Notes: generated by a model not told the origin, from the sequence alone. DNA of 64,000 bases from JAJRXR01 sp041987545 (GCA_041987545.1 JBHIWH010000001.1:744001-808000), one strand, 5' to 3'; counted from the first letter of the stretch, positions 35,874 through 44,637 are shown. Numbers and translations: made by a program.

Positions 35874-38069
35874 ATGGACAGGGAAAGCGTCAGGGACGAG
35901 GCGATCGCGTCGGGCTCCGACTGGGAGGTCGCCAACGGGCGCTTCCAGGCCGGCCGCGAGCGGGTGGACGAGATCTACGCCCGGGACGTGTTCACGCTGC
36001 GGGCGATGCGCGAGCGTCTGCCCAAGGACACGTTCAAGGCCGTCCAGGCCGTCCTGGAGAAGGGCGAGCAGCTGGACGCGGCCCAGGCCGACGTCGTCGC
36101 CGCCGCCATGAAGGACTGGGCCCTCGAGCGGGGCGCCACCCACTACACCCACTGGTTCCACCCGCTCACCGGCCTCACCGCCGAGAAGCACGACTCCCTG
36201 CTCATCCCCGACGGCTCCGGGCATGTGCTCTACGGCCTGTCGGGCAAGGAGCTCGTCCAGGGCGAGCCGGACGCCTCCAGCTTCCCCTCGGGGGGCCTCC
36301 GCGCCACCTTCGAGGCCCGGGGCTACACCGCCTGGGACGTCACCAGCCCCGCCTTCATCGTCCACGGCGCCAACAGCTCCACCCTCTGCATCCCCACCGC
36401 GTTCGTCAGCTACAACGGCCAGGCCCTGGACAAGAAGATCCCGCTCCTCCGCTCCATGGACGCGATCAACACCCAGGCGATGCGGATCCTCAAGATCTTC
36501 GGCTCCGACCAGGGTGTGAACCGGGTCGAGACCACGCTGGGCACCGAGCAGGAGTACTTCCTGGTCGACCGCCGCCTGTACTTCGCCAGGCCCGACCTGG
36601 TCTCGTGCGAGCGGACACTCTTCGGCGCCTCCCCGCCCAAGCACCAGCAGCTCGACGACCACTACTTCGGCTCGATCCCCAACCGCGTGCTCGCGTTCAT
36701 GGCCGAGGTCGAGGACGAGCTGTACCGCCTGGGCGTGCCCGTGAAGACCCGCCACAACGAGGTCGCCCCGGGCCAGTACGAGCTGGCGCCGATCTTCGAG
36801 ACGACCAACGTCGCCTGTGATCACCAGATGGTCGTGATGGAGGCGCTGGACCGCGTCGCGCCCCGATTCGGGTTCGTCGCGATCCTGCACGAGAAGCCCT
36901 TCGCCGGCATGAACGGCTCGGGCAAGCACAACAACTGGTCCCTCTCCACCGACACGGGCGTCAACCTCCTCGACCCGACCGACGAGACGCACACGAACCT
37001 CCAGTTCATGACCTTCCTGTGCGCCGTGATCCGGGCGGTGCACCTGCACGGCGACCTCATCCGCGCCTCGGTCGCCAGCGCCGGCAACGACCACCGCCTG
37101 GGCGCCAACGAGGCCCCGCCCGCGATCCTCTCCATCTTCCTTGGCGACATGCTCACCGACCTCGTGGAACAGCTCGAGAAGGGCGCCCCCGAGCGGACCA
37201 AGGAGGGCGGCCTGATGGACCTGGGCTCGCGGACGCTGCCCCTGCTCCGCCGCGACCCGGGCGACCGGAACCGGACCAGCCCCTTCGCCTTCACGGGCAA
37301 CAAGTTCGAGCTGCGGGCCGTCGGCTCGTCGGCGGCGGTCGCGTGGCCCAACACGATCATCAACACCGCCGTCGCCGAGTCCCTGGACTTCATCGCCGGC
37401 GAGCTGGAGACCCGGCTCGGCTCGGACCGGTCGGCCAAGGCGATCGAGACCGCCGTCCACGAGACGCTCCGCGAGCTGATCAAGCAGCACAAGGGCGTGA
37501 TCTTCAACGGCGACAACTACACCCAGGAATGGCACAAGGAGGCCGAGCGCCGGGGCCTGCCCAATCTGAAGAACACCGCCGAGGCCCTGCCCGTACTCAA
37601 GTCCGACAAGGCGGTGGCCCTGTTCGAGAAGTACGCGGTGCTGTCCGCGTCCGAGCTGGAGTCCAGGCTCAATATTTTCTGCGAGAAGTACGCGACCCAG
37701 TGCGAGATCGAGGCGCACTCGATGGCGTCGATCGGGCGGACGTACATCCTGCCGGCGGCGATGGAGCACCAGCGGCGCCTGGCCGAGACGGTCGCGGCGA
37801 CCCAGGGCGCGGGCGTGGACGCTGAGTCCGTCCGCGGCGCCCTCGAGGACTTCGCCGACCTGGCCGCCCGCTTCCGCGAGCGTGTCGACGCGCTCGAGGA
37901 GACCTGCAACCACGGCGTCGAGGATCCGATCGCCCACGCCAAGCACATCTCCGCCGTGGTCCGCCCGGCGATGGACGAGGTCCGCGCCCTGGGCGACGAG
38001 CTCGAGCGGTACGTCGCCGACGAGCTGTGGCCCCTGCCCAACTACCGGGAGCTGCTGACGATCAGGTAG
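35874..38069 (+). CDS. glnN: glutamine synthetase, type III
   Basis: 731 residues, the usual length of GSIII (about 700-730), far longer than GSI. It makes glutamine from glutamate, ammonia and ATP. Hallmarks include H-Y-T-H-W-F-H-P-L-T-G, T-E-Q-E-Y-F, R-H-N-E-V-A-P-G-Q-Y-E, G-S-G-K-H-N-N-W-S and N-D-H-R-L-G-A-N-E-A-P-P, all GSIII-specific forms of the metal and ammonia sites. AGGGAG about ten bases before the ATG at 35874 sets the start. It is a single gene closed by its own terminator. No PII gene or nitrogen-type regulatory site was seen nearby. Confidence 0.97.
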   Translation: MDRESVRDEAIASGSDWEVANGRFQAGRERVDEIYARDVFTLRAMRERLPKDTFKAVQAVLEKGEQLDAAQADVVAAAMKDWALERGATHYTHWFHPLTGLTAEKHDSLLIPDGSGHVLYGLSGKELVQGEPDASSFPSGGLRATFEARGYTAWDVTSPAFIVHGANSSTLCIPTAFVSYNGQALDKKIPLLRSMDAINTQAMRILKIFGSDQGVNRVETTLGTEQEYFLVDRRLYFARPDLVSCERTLFGASPPKHQQLDDHYFGSIPNRVLAFMAEVEDELYRLGVPVKTRHNEVAPGQYELAPIFETTNVACDHQMVVMEALDRVAPRFGFVAILHEKPFAGMNGSGKHNNWSLSTDTGVNLLDPTDETHTNLQFMTFLCAVIRAVHLHGDLIRASVASAGNDHRLGANEAPPAILSIFLGDMLTDLVEQLEKGAPERTKEGGLMDLGSRTLPLLRRDPGDRNRTSPFAFTGNKFELRAVGSSAAVAWPNTIINTAVAESLDFIAGELETRLGSDRSAKAIETAVHETLRELIKQHKGVIFNGDNYTQEWHKEAERRGLPNLKNTAEALPVLKSDKAVALFEKYAVLSASELESRLNIFCEKYATQCEIEAHSMASIGRTYILPAAMEHQRRLAETVAATQGAGVDAESVRGALEDFADLAARFRERVDALEETCNHGVEDPIAHAKHISAVVRPAMDEVRALGDELERYVADELWPLPNYRELLTIR

Positions 38070-38096
38070 ACCGGCGAGGCGCTCGGCGTTCAAAGA

Positions 38097-38131
38097 ACAA
38101 GGCCCTCGGCGTCGACGCCGAGGGCCTTTCA
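38097..38131 (+). terminator. terminator of glnN
   Basis: A 13-bp perfect stem (38099-38111 with 38116-38128) with a TCGA loop and a short T tail. Confidence 0.85.
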
Positions 38132-38139
38132 CGTGCAAG

Positions 38140-38213
38140 CACGGGTGGAAGGATTCGAACCCTCAACCTCCTGATCCGTAGTCAGGTGCTCTATCCAGTT
38201 GAGCTACACCCGC
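38140..38213 (-). tRNA. tRNA-Arg (anticodon ACG)
   Basis: Minus-strand cloverleaf. The anticodon arm CCTGA-CTACGGA-TCAGG gives ACG. The D-arm GCTCAACTGGATAGAGC and T-arm GAGGG-TTCGAAT-CCTTC are regular. The acceptor GCGGGTG pairs with CACCCGT, giving a G1-U72 wobble. CCA not encoded. Confidence 0.94.
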
Positions 38214-38465
38214 GTGGGACCGGCGACGATACGCCGGGCCCCTCGGGGCGGCAAGTGGGGTCGGGCGGCGTCGGCGGGGCCAGGACCGCGGATCGGGCCG
38301 GGCCAGGGGCGGCCCGGGACGGTGATGGGGGGGCGTGGGGCGGCGCCTCGCGGCAAGGCCCATGATGGCCCCGGGGCTTGATCCGGGGCGTCGGGGGGCA
38401 ATGATTGGGGTCCTGAGACGGGGCCGCGGGAGGCGCCCGCCCGGGACCAGCAGCGCGAGGATCGA

Positions 38466-38732
38466 ATGGCTCACTCAGTCTCGGCGAAGAAGCGGATCCG
38501 TCAGAACGCCAGCCGTCGCGCCCTCAACCGGTGGCGCCTCAAGGCCATGCGTGTGGCGATCAAGGACTTCAACACCAAGGTCGCGGCCGGCGACGCCAAG
38601 GGCGCGGGCGAGTCCTTCAAGACCTGCGTGAGCGTCATCGACCGGACCGCCCAGAAGGGCGTGATCCACAAGAACCAGGCGGCGCGGCGCAAGAGCCGCA
38701 TGAACTCCAGGCTCAAGGCCCTCAAGGCCTGA
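38466..38732 (+). CDS. rpsT: 30S ribosomal protein S20 (bS20)
   Basis: 88 residues, Lys/Arg/Ala-rich helical bundle: M-A-H-S-V-S-A-K-K-R-I-R-Q-N, K-G-V-I-H-K-N-Q-A-A-R-R-K-S-R, ending L-K-A-L-K-A. It binds the 5' domain of 16S rRNA. Length and ends match the family exactly. It is a single gene with its own strong terminator. The 250 bases before it, back to the tRNA, hold no other gene. Confidence 0.97.
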   Translation: MAHSVSAKKRIRQNASRRALNRWRLKAMRVAIKDFNTKVAAGDAKGAGESFKTCVSVIDRTAQKGVIHKNQAARRKSRMNSRLKALKA

Positions 38733-38759
38733 CGCCGGGCGCCCGGACCAGAACACCGA

Positions 38760-38789
38760 CCCCCGAGGGCGAGGCCCCCGGGGGTTTTT
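38760..38789 (+). terminator. terminator of rpsT
   Basis: CCCCCG pairs with CGGGGG and is followed at once by TTTTT (38785-38789), 27 bases beyond the stop codon. Confidence 0.85.
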
Positions 38790-38817
38790 CGTGCGCGCAG
38801 CCGGCGGGGCCCGGGCG

Positions 38818-38823
38818 TATCCT
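38818..38823 (+). promoter_or_regulatory. -10 box before the CPBP gene
   Basis: TATCCT nine bases before the ATG at 38833, with only a weak ribosome-binding site; near-leaderless arrangement. Confidence 0.35.
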
Positions 38824-38832
38824 CGCGGCGAG

Positions 38833-39606
38833 ATGACCACGGATGGTCGAGCGATCTCGGGCAGGCAGGCCCCGTCCCTCGCGCCCCCCGCGGGGTACCT
38901 GGAGTTGTCGCGCGGGGCGTGGCACTCGCTCCTGTTCGTCCTCCCACTGATCGCGATCTTCGAGATCGGCACGGCGCTGTACCTCAGCGAGATCGACCGG
39001 ACGGTCGCCGCGTTCCGGCTCATCGCCCAGGCCTATCAGGCGCTCGGGGCCTACGGCATCCATCTGCCGGCGCTGGCGCTGGTGTGCGTGCTGCTGATCC
39101 AGCATGTCTTCTCGCGCGCGTCATGGCGGGTGCGGCCGATCGTGCCCGCGGCGATGGTCGTCGAGGCCGCGGTCTGGACCGCGCCCCTCACGATCGTCGC
39201 CCTCGTGCTCGCGCCCGGGCCGGCGACCGCCGCCGCGGCCGGCGAGGCGGCCTCCGGGCTCGACGGGTGGTCCTGGCAGGCGAGGCTCACGATCGCCGTC
39301 GGTGCCGGGCTCTACGAGGAGCTGCTCTTCCGGATGGCGCTGATCGCCCTCATCCACTTCGTCGCCAAGGACATCGCGGGGATGAAGGAGACGCCCGCCG
39401 TCCTGCTGGCGCTGGTCGTTTCTACGGGCGCGTTCGTCGCCTACCACGACATCGGGGCGGGGACGGTCGGCCTGCAGCAGACGGCGTTCCTGGCCCTGGC
39501 GGGGCTGTACTTCGGCTCGCTGTACCTCTCCCGCGGGTTCGGGATCGCGGTGGGGGTGCACGCGATGTACGACGTGCTGGCCCTGCTCGTGATCGGGCGT
39601 TTGTAG
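38833..39606 (+). CDS. CPBP-family intramembrane metalloprotease
   Basis: 257 residues with about six to seven membrane helices. The CPBP (Abi/Rce1-like) motifs are present in order: E-E-L-L-F-R near 162, F-V-A-Y-H-D near 202 and H-A-M-Y-D near 245. In this family the glutamates and histidines line the intramembrane active site. The substrate is unknown; relatives process prenylated or signal-like peptides or protect against bacteriocins. No bacteriocin gene is nearby. Confidence 0.85.
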   Translation: MTTDGRAISGRQAPSLAPPAGYLELSRGAWHSLLFVLPLIAIFEIGTALYLSEIDRTVAAFRLIAQAYQALGAYGIHLPALALVCVLLIQHVFSRASWRVRPIVPAAMVVEAAVWTAPLTIVALVLAPGPATAAAAGEAASGLDGWSWQARLTIAVGAGLYEELLFRMALIALIHFVAKDIAGMKETPAVLLALVVSTGAFVAYHDIGAGTVGLQQTAFLALAGLYFGSLYLSRGFGIAVGVHAMYDVLALLVIGRL

Positions 39607-39719
39607 GTCGGAATGCCCGGGTTCTGGGGGGTTTGCGGGCCCCGCAAGGCGGTCGGTTCGCGCGGGCGGGGGAGGGCCCGGCCGCCGCGGAGATGTGGAC
39701 GCCGGGGGGCGGATTCCTC

Positions 39720-39725
39720 TATACT
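39720..39725 (+). promoter_or_regulatory. -10 box of the 101-residue gene
   Basis: TATACT, close to the vegetative consensus in a G+C-rich context, 121 bases before the ATG at 39847. No clear -35 hexamer is seen, only GTGGAC-like sequence about 17 bases upstream. Confidence 0.4.
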
Positions 39726-39846
39726 CGCGGCGGCGCGAACCGATCTTTGGCCGGGCTTCGTCCGGCGCGTGCCGGCCCGGGGAGAGCGATCCACGGCCCG
39801 TGGTGGCGGGTCGGGGGCTCGGGATACACCGGCGGGAGAACTGCCC

Positions 39847-40152
39847 ATGGGCATCGATTTCGCGATCGACGAGCTGTACGCGACCGGCTGGACCAGCCTG
39901 GATAGCTCCGGGTGCGATCGGCACGACGACGGGCGGGCGTATCCGAACCCGGAGACGGTCCGGCGCGAGTTCGAGCAGGCCGGCTTCGACCTGTCGCTCA
40001 AGCACATCCAGCTCTTCGACTGTTATCGGGCCGAGTGGCGGGATTCGGGTGGGTCGGCGGCCGGCGCGGTCGTGGGCCAGACCGAGGCCGAGGCCGCCGT
40101 CTACGCCCTGAGCCAGCTCCGCCGGTCCACGTCGATCTCCTCGGCGCGGTAG
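39847..40152 (+). CDS. small hypothetical protein
   Basis: 101 residues, soluble and acidic, with no signal peptide. It begins M-G-I-D-F-A-I-D-E-L-Y-A-T-G-W. The middle resembles a small alpha/beta protein with a double-stranded-RNA-binding-like look (G-A-V-V-G-Q-T-E-A-E-A-A-V-Y-A-L). That likeness is weak and I do not assign it. GGGAGAA lies before the ATG. It is a single gene between the CPBP gene and tRNA-Glu. Confidence 0.7.
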   Translation: MGIDFAIDELYATGWTSLDSSGCDRHDDGRAYPNPETVRREFEQAGFDLSLKHIQLFDCYRAEWRDSGGSAAGAVVGQTEAEAAVYALSQLRRSTSISSAR

Positions 40153-40195
40153 GGCCCGCCAAGCCCCCAGAGTCACAAGCTGCACGGGCCCCGGC

Positions 40196-40223
40196 TTGAC
40201 CCGGGCGGCGCCCGCGATACGGT
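40196..40223 (+). promoter_or_regulatory. promoter of tRNA-Glu
   Basis: -35 TTGACC at 40196-40201, a 16-base spacer and -10 TACGGT at 40218-40223, about 27 bases before the mature tRNA. This is the clearest two-part promoter in the window and shows the local TACNNT form of the -10 box. Confidence 0.75.
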
Positions 40224-40249
40224 TGTCCCAGCCTGACACGGCCTCTGAT

Positions 40250-40324
40250 GGCCCCATCGTCTAGCCTGGTCCAGGACGTCAGGTTCTCATCCTGAAAACG
40301 GGGGTTCGAATCCCCCTGGGGTCA
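40250..40324 (+). tRNA. tRNA-Glu (anticodon CUC)
   Basis: Acceptor GGCCCCA pairs with TGGGGTC (one G-U), discriminator A. The anticodon arm TCAGG-TTCTCAT-CCTGA gives CTC. T-arm GGGGG-TTCGAAT-CCCCC. CCA is not encoded. Confidence 0.95.
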
Positions 40325-40329
40325 CTTGC

Positions 40330-40367
40330 CCGCCCGGGACGCTCGCGTCTCGGGCGGCGTCGTTTTT
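40330..40367 (+). terminator. terminator of tRNA-Glu
   Basis: Twelve-bp stem (CCGCCCG-G-GACG with CGTC-T-CGGGCGG) with a CTCG loop, followed five bases later by TTTTT. Confidence 0.82.
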
Positions 40368-40461
40368 GGTCCGGAACCGGGCCACCGGTTCGGGGGGGCG
40401 GCTGGGCAGATTGCGTCAACCCGGGCCTCGGAAGGGCCGATCTGAGACCCGGAGGCCTCCC

Positions 40462-40794
40462 ATGAGCCAGCCCAGCGGCCGACCGGGCGATGACGCCATC
40501 TGCTCGCAGTACGGCGACGACCCGGACATGATCGAGATCGTCGAGATGTTCGTGCGCGAACTCCCGCAGCGCGTGCGCGCGCTGCGCGACGCGTACGAGG
40601 ACGACAACCGGGGGGCGCTGCGGACCCTGTCGCACCAGCTCAAGGGCTCGGCGCCGGGGTACGGGTTCCCGTCGATCGGCGAGGTCGCCGGTCGCCTGGA
40701 GGCGACGCTGCGCGAATCGGGCGTCGAGGGGGACGCGGTGCGGGGGCAGCTCGAGGATCTGATCGCGCTGTGCGAGCGGGCACGGGCGTCGTAG
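40462..40794 (+). CDS. histidine phosphotransfer (HPt) protein
   Basis: 110-residue, all-helical HPt domain protein. The phosphorylatable histidine lies in L-S-H-Q-L-K-G-S-A-P-G-Y-G, the family signature. HPt proteins shuttle phosphate between receiver domains in phosphorelays. GGAGG seven bases before the ATG supports the start. The next gene, 61 bases on, encodes a receiver-diguanylate cyclase, which is the obvious partner. No histidine kinase gene is adjacent. Confidence 0.88.
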   Translation: MSQPSGRPGDDAICSQYGDDPDMIEIVEMFVRELPQRVRALRDAYEDDNRGALRTLSHQLKGSAPGYGFPSIGEVAGRLEATLRESGVEGDAVRGQLEDLIALCERARAS

Positions 40795-40855
40795 GGGGGT
40801 CGCGTGGAGCGGGCGGCGGGCGTGGTTCGGCGGTGACGGTCGGGGACGATCTCGG

Positions 40856-41809
40856 ATGACAGACGGCGCGCAACACGAGCACGGGCAGACTCCGGTCATC
40901 CTCCTGATCGATGACTGCGCCGACGTGCACCGTCTCCTCGAGACGAGGCTGAAGCGCGAGGCGTTCCGCATCGTCGGCGCCGACGGGGGTGAGGACGGCC
41001 TCCGCCTCGTCCACGAGGTCAAGCCGGCGATCATCCTCCTGGACCTGGACATGCCGGGCATGGACGGGTTCGAGGTGCTCCGCCGTCTCAAGGACCACCC
41101 CGAGGCCTCGGAGATCCCGGTGCTCGTGATCTCGGGGATGCACTCGCCCCACGACAAGGTGACCGCCTTCGACCTGGGCGCGGTGGACTACATCACCAAG
41201 CCCTTCGACATGACCGAGCTGCGGATGCGAGTCCGCTCGGCGATGCGGATGCGGCAGCTCGTGCTCATGCTGGCCCAGAAGGCGCAGATCGACGGCCTGA
41301 CCGGCCTCTGGAACCGCGCGTACTTCGACCGGCGGTGGTCCAACGAGACCTCGCGGGTCAAGCGGAGCGGCGGCGCGCTCACGATCGCGCTGCTCGACCT
41401 GGACCACTTCAAGTCGATCAACGACACCTACGGGCACCCGGCGGGCGACGAGGTCCTCCAGACGTTCGCCCGCGTCATGCTCGGGCAGATCCGCCAGTCG
41501 GACGTCGCGTGCCGGTACGGCGGCGAGGAGTTTGCGATCATCATGCCCGACACGGACCCGGCCGCCGCGGTCGGCGTGTGCGACCGCATCCGCGCCAAGC
41601 TCGAGGCGGTCGTCTGGCCCCGCCACCCGAACCGCTCGATGACGGTCTCGGTCGGCGTCGTGGGCACGGGCGGCGCGACGACGCTGAGCCCGAGGCGGTG
41701 GGTGGAGCAGGCCGACCGGAAGCTCTACGACGCGAAGTCGGGCGGGCGGAACCGGGTGTGCGTCCGGGACATCAGCGCCGACCCGCCGCGGCTGGCCGAC
41801 GCGGGCTGA
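40856..41809 (+). CDS. response regulator with GGDEF domain (diguanylate cyclase, PleD-like)
   Basis: 317 residues. An N-terminal receiver (acidic pair D19-D20, phospho-acceptor D63 in L-L-D-L-D-M-P-G, and T-K-P-F) is joined by a helix to a GGDEF domain with active-site G-G-E-E-F. R-x-x-D five residues before it forms the product-inhibition I-site. It should make cyclic di-GMP when phosphorylated. All catalytic residues appear intact. It probably receives phosphate from the neighbouring HPt protein. Confidence 0.93.
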   Translation: MTDGAQHEHGQTPVILLIDDCADVHRLLETRLKREAFRIVGADGGEDGLRLVHEVKPAIILLDLDMPGMDGFEVLRRLKDHPEASEIPVLVISGMHSPHDKVTAFDLGAVDYITKPFDMTELRMRVRSAMRMRQLVLMLAQKAQIDGLTGLWNRAYFDRRWSNETSRVKRSGGALTIALLDLDHFKSINDTYGHPAGDEVLQTFARVMLGQIRQSDVACRYGGEEFAIIMPDTDPAAAVGVCDRIRAKLEAVVWPRHPNRSMTVSVGVVGTGGATTLSPRRWVEQADRKLYDAKSGGRNRVCVRDISADPPRLADAG

Positions 41810-41824
41810 GCCGACGCGCCCGCG

Positions 41825-41830
41825 TACGAT
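41825..41830 (+). promoter_or_regulatory. -10 box of slyX, leaderless arrangement
   Basis: TACGAT exactly six bases before the ATG at 41837; no Shine-Dalgarno sequence. Confidence 0.45.
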
Positions 41831-41836
41831 CCGGGC

Positions 41837-42085
41837 ATGGCACACGAACCGGTCGAGGGTCGGGTGACGCGGCTCGAGGAGTCGGCGATGTTCGCCGATC
41901 AGGCGGTCGAGACGCTCAACGAGGCGCTCGGCGAGATGATGGCGTCGATCGAGCGGCTCTCCAGGCGGATCGAGGCCCTGGAGACTCGGCTCGAGGACGT
42001 CGTCTCCAACGCGGGGGGCGACGACCCCGGGCTCGAGCCGCCGCCGCACAGCGCCGGGCCCGACATCCCCCGGGACCCGATCTAG
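41837..42085 (+). CDS. slyX: SlyX-family coiled-coil protein
   Basis: 82 residues. A heptad-rich helix (V-T-R-L-E-E-S-A-M-F, T-L-N-E-A-L, I-E-R-L-S-R-R-I-E-A-L) ends in a Pro-rich tail with P-P-P-H, as in SlyX proteins. The function of the family is unknown. Its short length and single helix are normal. It is convergent with gpmI. Confidence 0.82.
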   Translation: MAHEPVEGRVTRLEESAMFADQAVETLNEALGEMMASIERLSRRIEALETRLEDVVSNAGGDDPGLEPPPHSAGPDIPRDPI

Positions 42086-42102
42086 CCCGGCGGCGCGCCC
42101 GA

Positions 42103-43749
42103 TCAGGCCAGCAGCGACCGGCCCGTCATCTGCGGCGGGCGGTCCAGGCCCATCATCTCCAGGGCGGTGGGCATGATGTCGGCCAGGCGCCCGTCGTCTC
42201 TCAGCGGCCGACCCCGGAACGCCTCGCCCACCACGTGCAGCGGGACGTCGTAGGTCGTGTGCGCCGTGTGCGGGGAGTCGGTCTCCGGGTTCCACATTTG
42301 CTCGGCGTTGCCGTGGTCGGCGGTGATGATCAGCGAGCCGCCCCGGGCCAGGGTCGCCTCCATGATCTTGCCGACGCAGGCGTCCACCGTCTCGCAGGCC
42401 TGGACGGCGGCCTCGAGGCTGCCCGTGTGCCCGACCATGTCCGGGTTGGCGAAGTTGACGACGATCACATCCTCGCAGTCGTCGGCGAACAGCCTCCCGA
42501 TCACCGCGTCCCGCACGCCCGCGGCCGACATCTCGGGCGCCAGGTCGTACGTCGCCACCCGCGGGGACTGGATGATCTCGCGGTGTTCACCCTCGAAGGG
42601 CTCGTCGCGGTAGTCGTTGAAGAAGAACGTTACGTGCGGGAACTTCTCGGTCTCGGCGCACCGGAACTGCGTCAGCCCCGCGCCCGACAGGAACTCGCCC
42701 GCGATGTTGACCATCTTCGGGGGCTTGGGGAACGCGACCCGGGCCTGCTCGGCCAGACGCTCGGAGTACGCGGCCATGATGACGAAGTCGAGTTCGAGCC
42801 TCTCGCCCCGCTCGAAGCCGCGCTCGCCCGAGTCGGGCGAGGGCTTGAGGTCGGGCGAGCCGTGGAACTCGGGCTCGAGGAACGCGGCGCAGATCTCGCG
42901 GGGACGGTCTCCCCGGTAGTTGTAGAAGATGACCGAGTCGCCGTCGGAGACCCGGGTGGACATGGCGTCTTCGACGTCGGCCCCGATCATGGTCGGGGCG
43001 ACGAACTCGTCCCCCTGCATCGTGGGCGCCGAGGGGTTCTGGTAGTAGTCACGGACGGCGTCGTCGGCGGTGGGGGACAAGCCGACCGTGGCGTCCTCGA
43101 CCCCCCGCCCGGTCAGGCACTGGTACGCCTGCTGGACGCGCTCCCATCGGCTGTCCCGGTCCATGGCCCAGTAGCGGCCCACGACCGAGGCGATCCGACC
43201 GACGCCCAGGGAAGCCAGCTTCTCCTCGACCTGGGTGACGAACCCCTCGCCCGTGAAGGGCCCGGTGTCGCGGCCGTCGGTGAACAGGTGGACGGCGATC
43301 TTCGGCGCCTGCATGCTCTCGCACAGGTCGAGCAGGGCGAACAGGTGCTCGAGGCGCCCGTGCACGCCCGCGTCCGAGCAGATGCCCATGAGGTGGACCG
43401 TCGCGCCCGTGTCCTTGGCCCTCGTGATCGCCGAGACGATCGGCTCGTTGGCCGCCAGCTCGCCTGAGCGGCAGGCCTTGGTGATGCGGACGGCGTCCTG
43501 ATCGACGATCCGCCCCGCGCCGATGTTCTGGTGCCCGACCTCGGAGTTGCCCATCGTGCCCTCGGGAAGCCCGACGTCCTCGCCCGAGGTGTGGATGAGC
43601 GTCCGGGGCCAGTCCCGGCGGAGGGCGTCGTCGGTGGGGGTGTCCGCCATCTTGATGGCGTTGAAGGCGTCGTGCGAGGGGTTGGGGTTCTCGCCCCAGC
43701 CGTCCCGGATGACGAGCACGAAGGGCGTGTTGGAGGGGCTTGCGGGCAT
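42103..43749 (-). CDS. gpmI: 2,3-bisphosphoglycerate-independent phosphoglycerate mutase
   Basis: 548 residues, normal for iPGM. It interconverts 3- and 2-phosphoglycerate in glycolysis using two metal ions. Motifs: I-R-D-G-W-G-E-N (metal; D-G-W-G), the catalytic serine in M-G-N-S-E-V-G-H, F-T-D-G-R-D, Y-N-Y-R-G-D-R and T-A-D-H-G-N-A-E near the end. GGAG eight bases before the ATG at 43749. Its promoter overlaps that of the divergent lipoprotein gene at 43781. Confidence 0.97.
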   Translation of the reverse strand: MPASPSNTPFVLVIRDGWGENPNPSHDAFNAIKMADTPTDDALRRDWPRTLIHTSGEDVGLPEGTMGNSEVGHQNIGAGRIVDQDAVRITKACRSGELAANEPIVSAITRAKDTGATVHLMGICSDAGVHGRLEHLFALLDLCESMQAPKIAVHLFTDGRDTGPFTGEGFVTQVEEKLASLGVGRIASVVGRYWAMDRDSRWERVQQAYQCLTGRGVEDATVGLSPTADDAVRDYYQNPSAPTMQGDEFVAPTMIGADVEDAMSTRVSDGDSVIFYNYRGDRPREICAAFLEPEFHGSPDLKPSPDSGERGFERGERLELDFVIMAAYSERLAEQARVAFPKPPKMVNIAGEFLSGAGLTQFRCAETEKFPHVTFFFNDYRDEPFEGEHREIIQSPRVATYDLAPEMSAAGVRDAVIGRLFADDCEDVIVVNFANPDMVGHTGSLEAAVQACETVDACVGKIMEATLARGGSLIITADHGNAEQMWNPETDSPHTAHTTYDVPLHVVGEAFRGRPLRDDGRLADIMPTALEMMGLDRPPQMTGRSLLA

Positions 43750-43768
43750 CGGGTCGCTCCGGCGTGCG

Positions 43769-43774
43769 TAGGGT
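43769..43774 (+). promoter_or_regulatory. -10 box of the 93-residue lipoprotein gene
   Basis: TAGGGT six bases before the ATG at 43781, without a ribosome-binding site; another leaderless layout. Confidence 0.38.
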
Positions 43775-43780
43775 TCGGGT

Positions 43781-44062
43781 ATGCGAGAGCGTAGCGATCG
43801 GCGATGGCGGGAGATGGCCCTTGTGGCCGGGGCCCTGGCTGTCCTGGCGGCGAGCGCCGGGTGCGACGGGTCTCGGCAGACGCGGCAGATGAGCGAGAGC
43901 GATCGGCGTCGGGCCGACGAGCTCGGCCTCAGCGCCGAGGCCGAGGACCCGACGATGCAGGACCGCCGCGCCGGGTACGGCGTGTGGCGCCGCGCGCCCG
44001 AGGCCGAGGGGACACTGTCGCCCGAGTCGCCCGAGCGCCGGACGACGCCCTGGGACGACTAG
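43781..44062 (+). CDS. small predicted lipoprotein
   Basis: 93 residues. A type II signal peptide ends L-A-A-S-A-G-C (Cys28). The mature part is short, polar, rich in Arg, Glu and Ser, and looks unstructured. No family is recognised. It is convergent with the peroxiredoxin gene. Confidence 0.68.
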   Translation: MRERSDRRWREMALVAGALAVLAASAGCDGSRQTRQMSESDRRRADELGLSAEAEDPTMQDRRAGYGVWRRAPEAEGTLSPESPERRTTPWDD

Positions 44063-44080
44063 CCTGACCCCGCCCGGTCG

Positions 44081-44572
44081 TCAGGCGAGCTGGGCGAGGA
44101 CCTCGCCGAAGTCCATCGCGTTCCCCGGCTCGCGGGCCTGGGACCACTTGACCGTCGGCTCGCCCGCGTCGTTCTTGGTGATGACGACGGTGCCGCGCTT
44201 CGAGACGTTCAGGTCGTCCCAGTACAGGCCGTAGGCCTTGCAGACCTCGCGGTGCATGTCGGCTAGCAGGGTCTGGGACAGGCCCTCGGCGTCGGCCCAG
44301 GCCTTGAGGGTGGCGAACGAGTCGCAGGAGACGCCGACGACGGTCGCGCCCTTGTCCTTCCAGGAGGCCATCTCGGAGGTGACGCACTTCATCTCGGTGC
44401 CGCAGACGCCGGTGAAGGCGAGCGGGAAGAAGGCGAGGACGACGTCGCCCTTGTCGAGGGCCGCCGAGAGCGTCCACTCGTCGCGGTTCTGGTCGGTGAG
44501 GGTGAAGTCGGGCGCGGGCTGGCCGGGCTTGATCAGCCCCTCGCGGGGCTGGAGGTTGTCGTTGCGGGTCAC
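44081..44572 (-). CDS. peroxiredoxin (AhpE/Bcp-like)
   Basis: 163 residues, thioredoxin fold. The peroxidatic cysteine lies in P-L-A-F-T-G-V-C (family form PxxxTxxC), with G-T-E-M-K-C giving a possible resolving cysteine five residues later. It reduces hydrogen peroxide and organic peroxides. The 1-Cys AhpE or 2-Cys Bcp class cannot be fixed by eye. A GGAG sits upstream of the ATG. It is divergent from the YggS-type gene. Confidence 0.92.
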   Translation of the reverse strand: MTRNDNLQPREGLIKPGQPAPDFTLTDQNRDEWTLSAALDKGDVVLAFFPLAFTGVCGTEMKCVTSEMASWKDKGATVVGVSCDSFATLKAWADAEGLSQTLLADMHREVCKAYGLYWDDLNVSKRGTVVITKNDAGEPTVKWSQAREPGNAMDFGEVLAQLA

Positions 44573-44631
44573 GTCTGCTCCTTCCGGGGTGGGCCGGGGT
44601 GGCTCGGGCGCGCGGGGGCGCGCCGCTGGTG

Positions 44632-44637
44632 TATGCT
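44632..44637 (+). promoter_or_regulatory. -10 box upstream of the YggS-type gene
   Basis: TATGCT 52 bases before the ATG at 44690; no certain -35 box. Confidence 0.35.
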
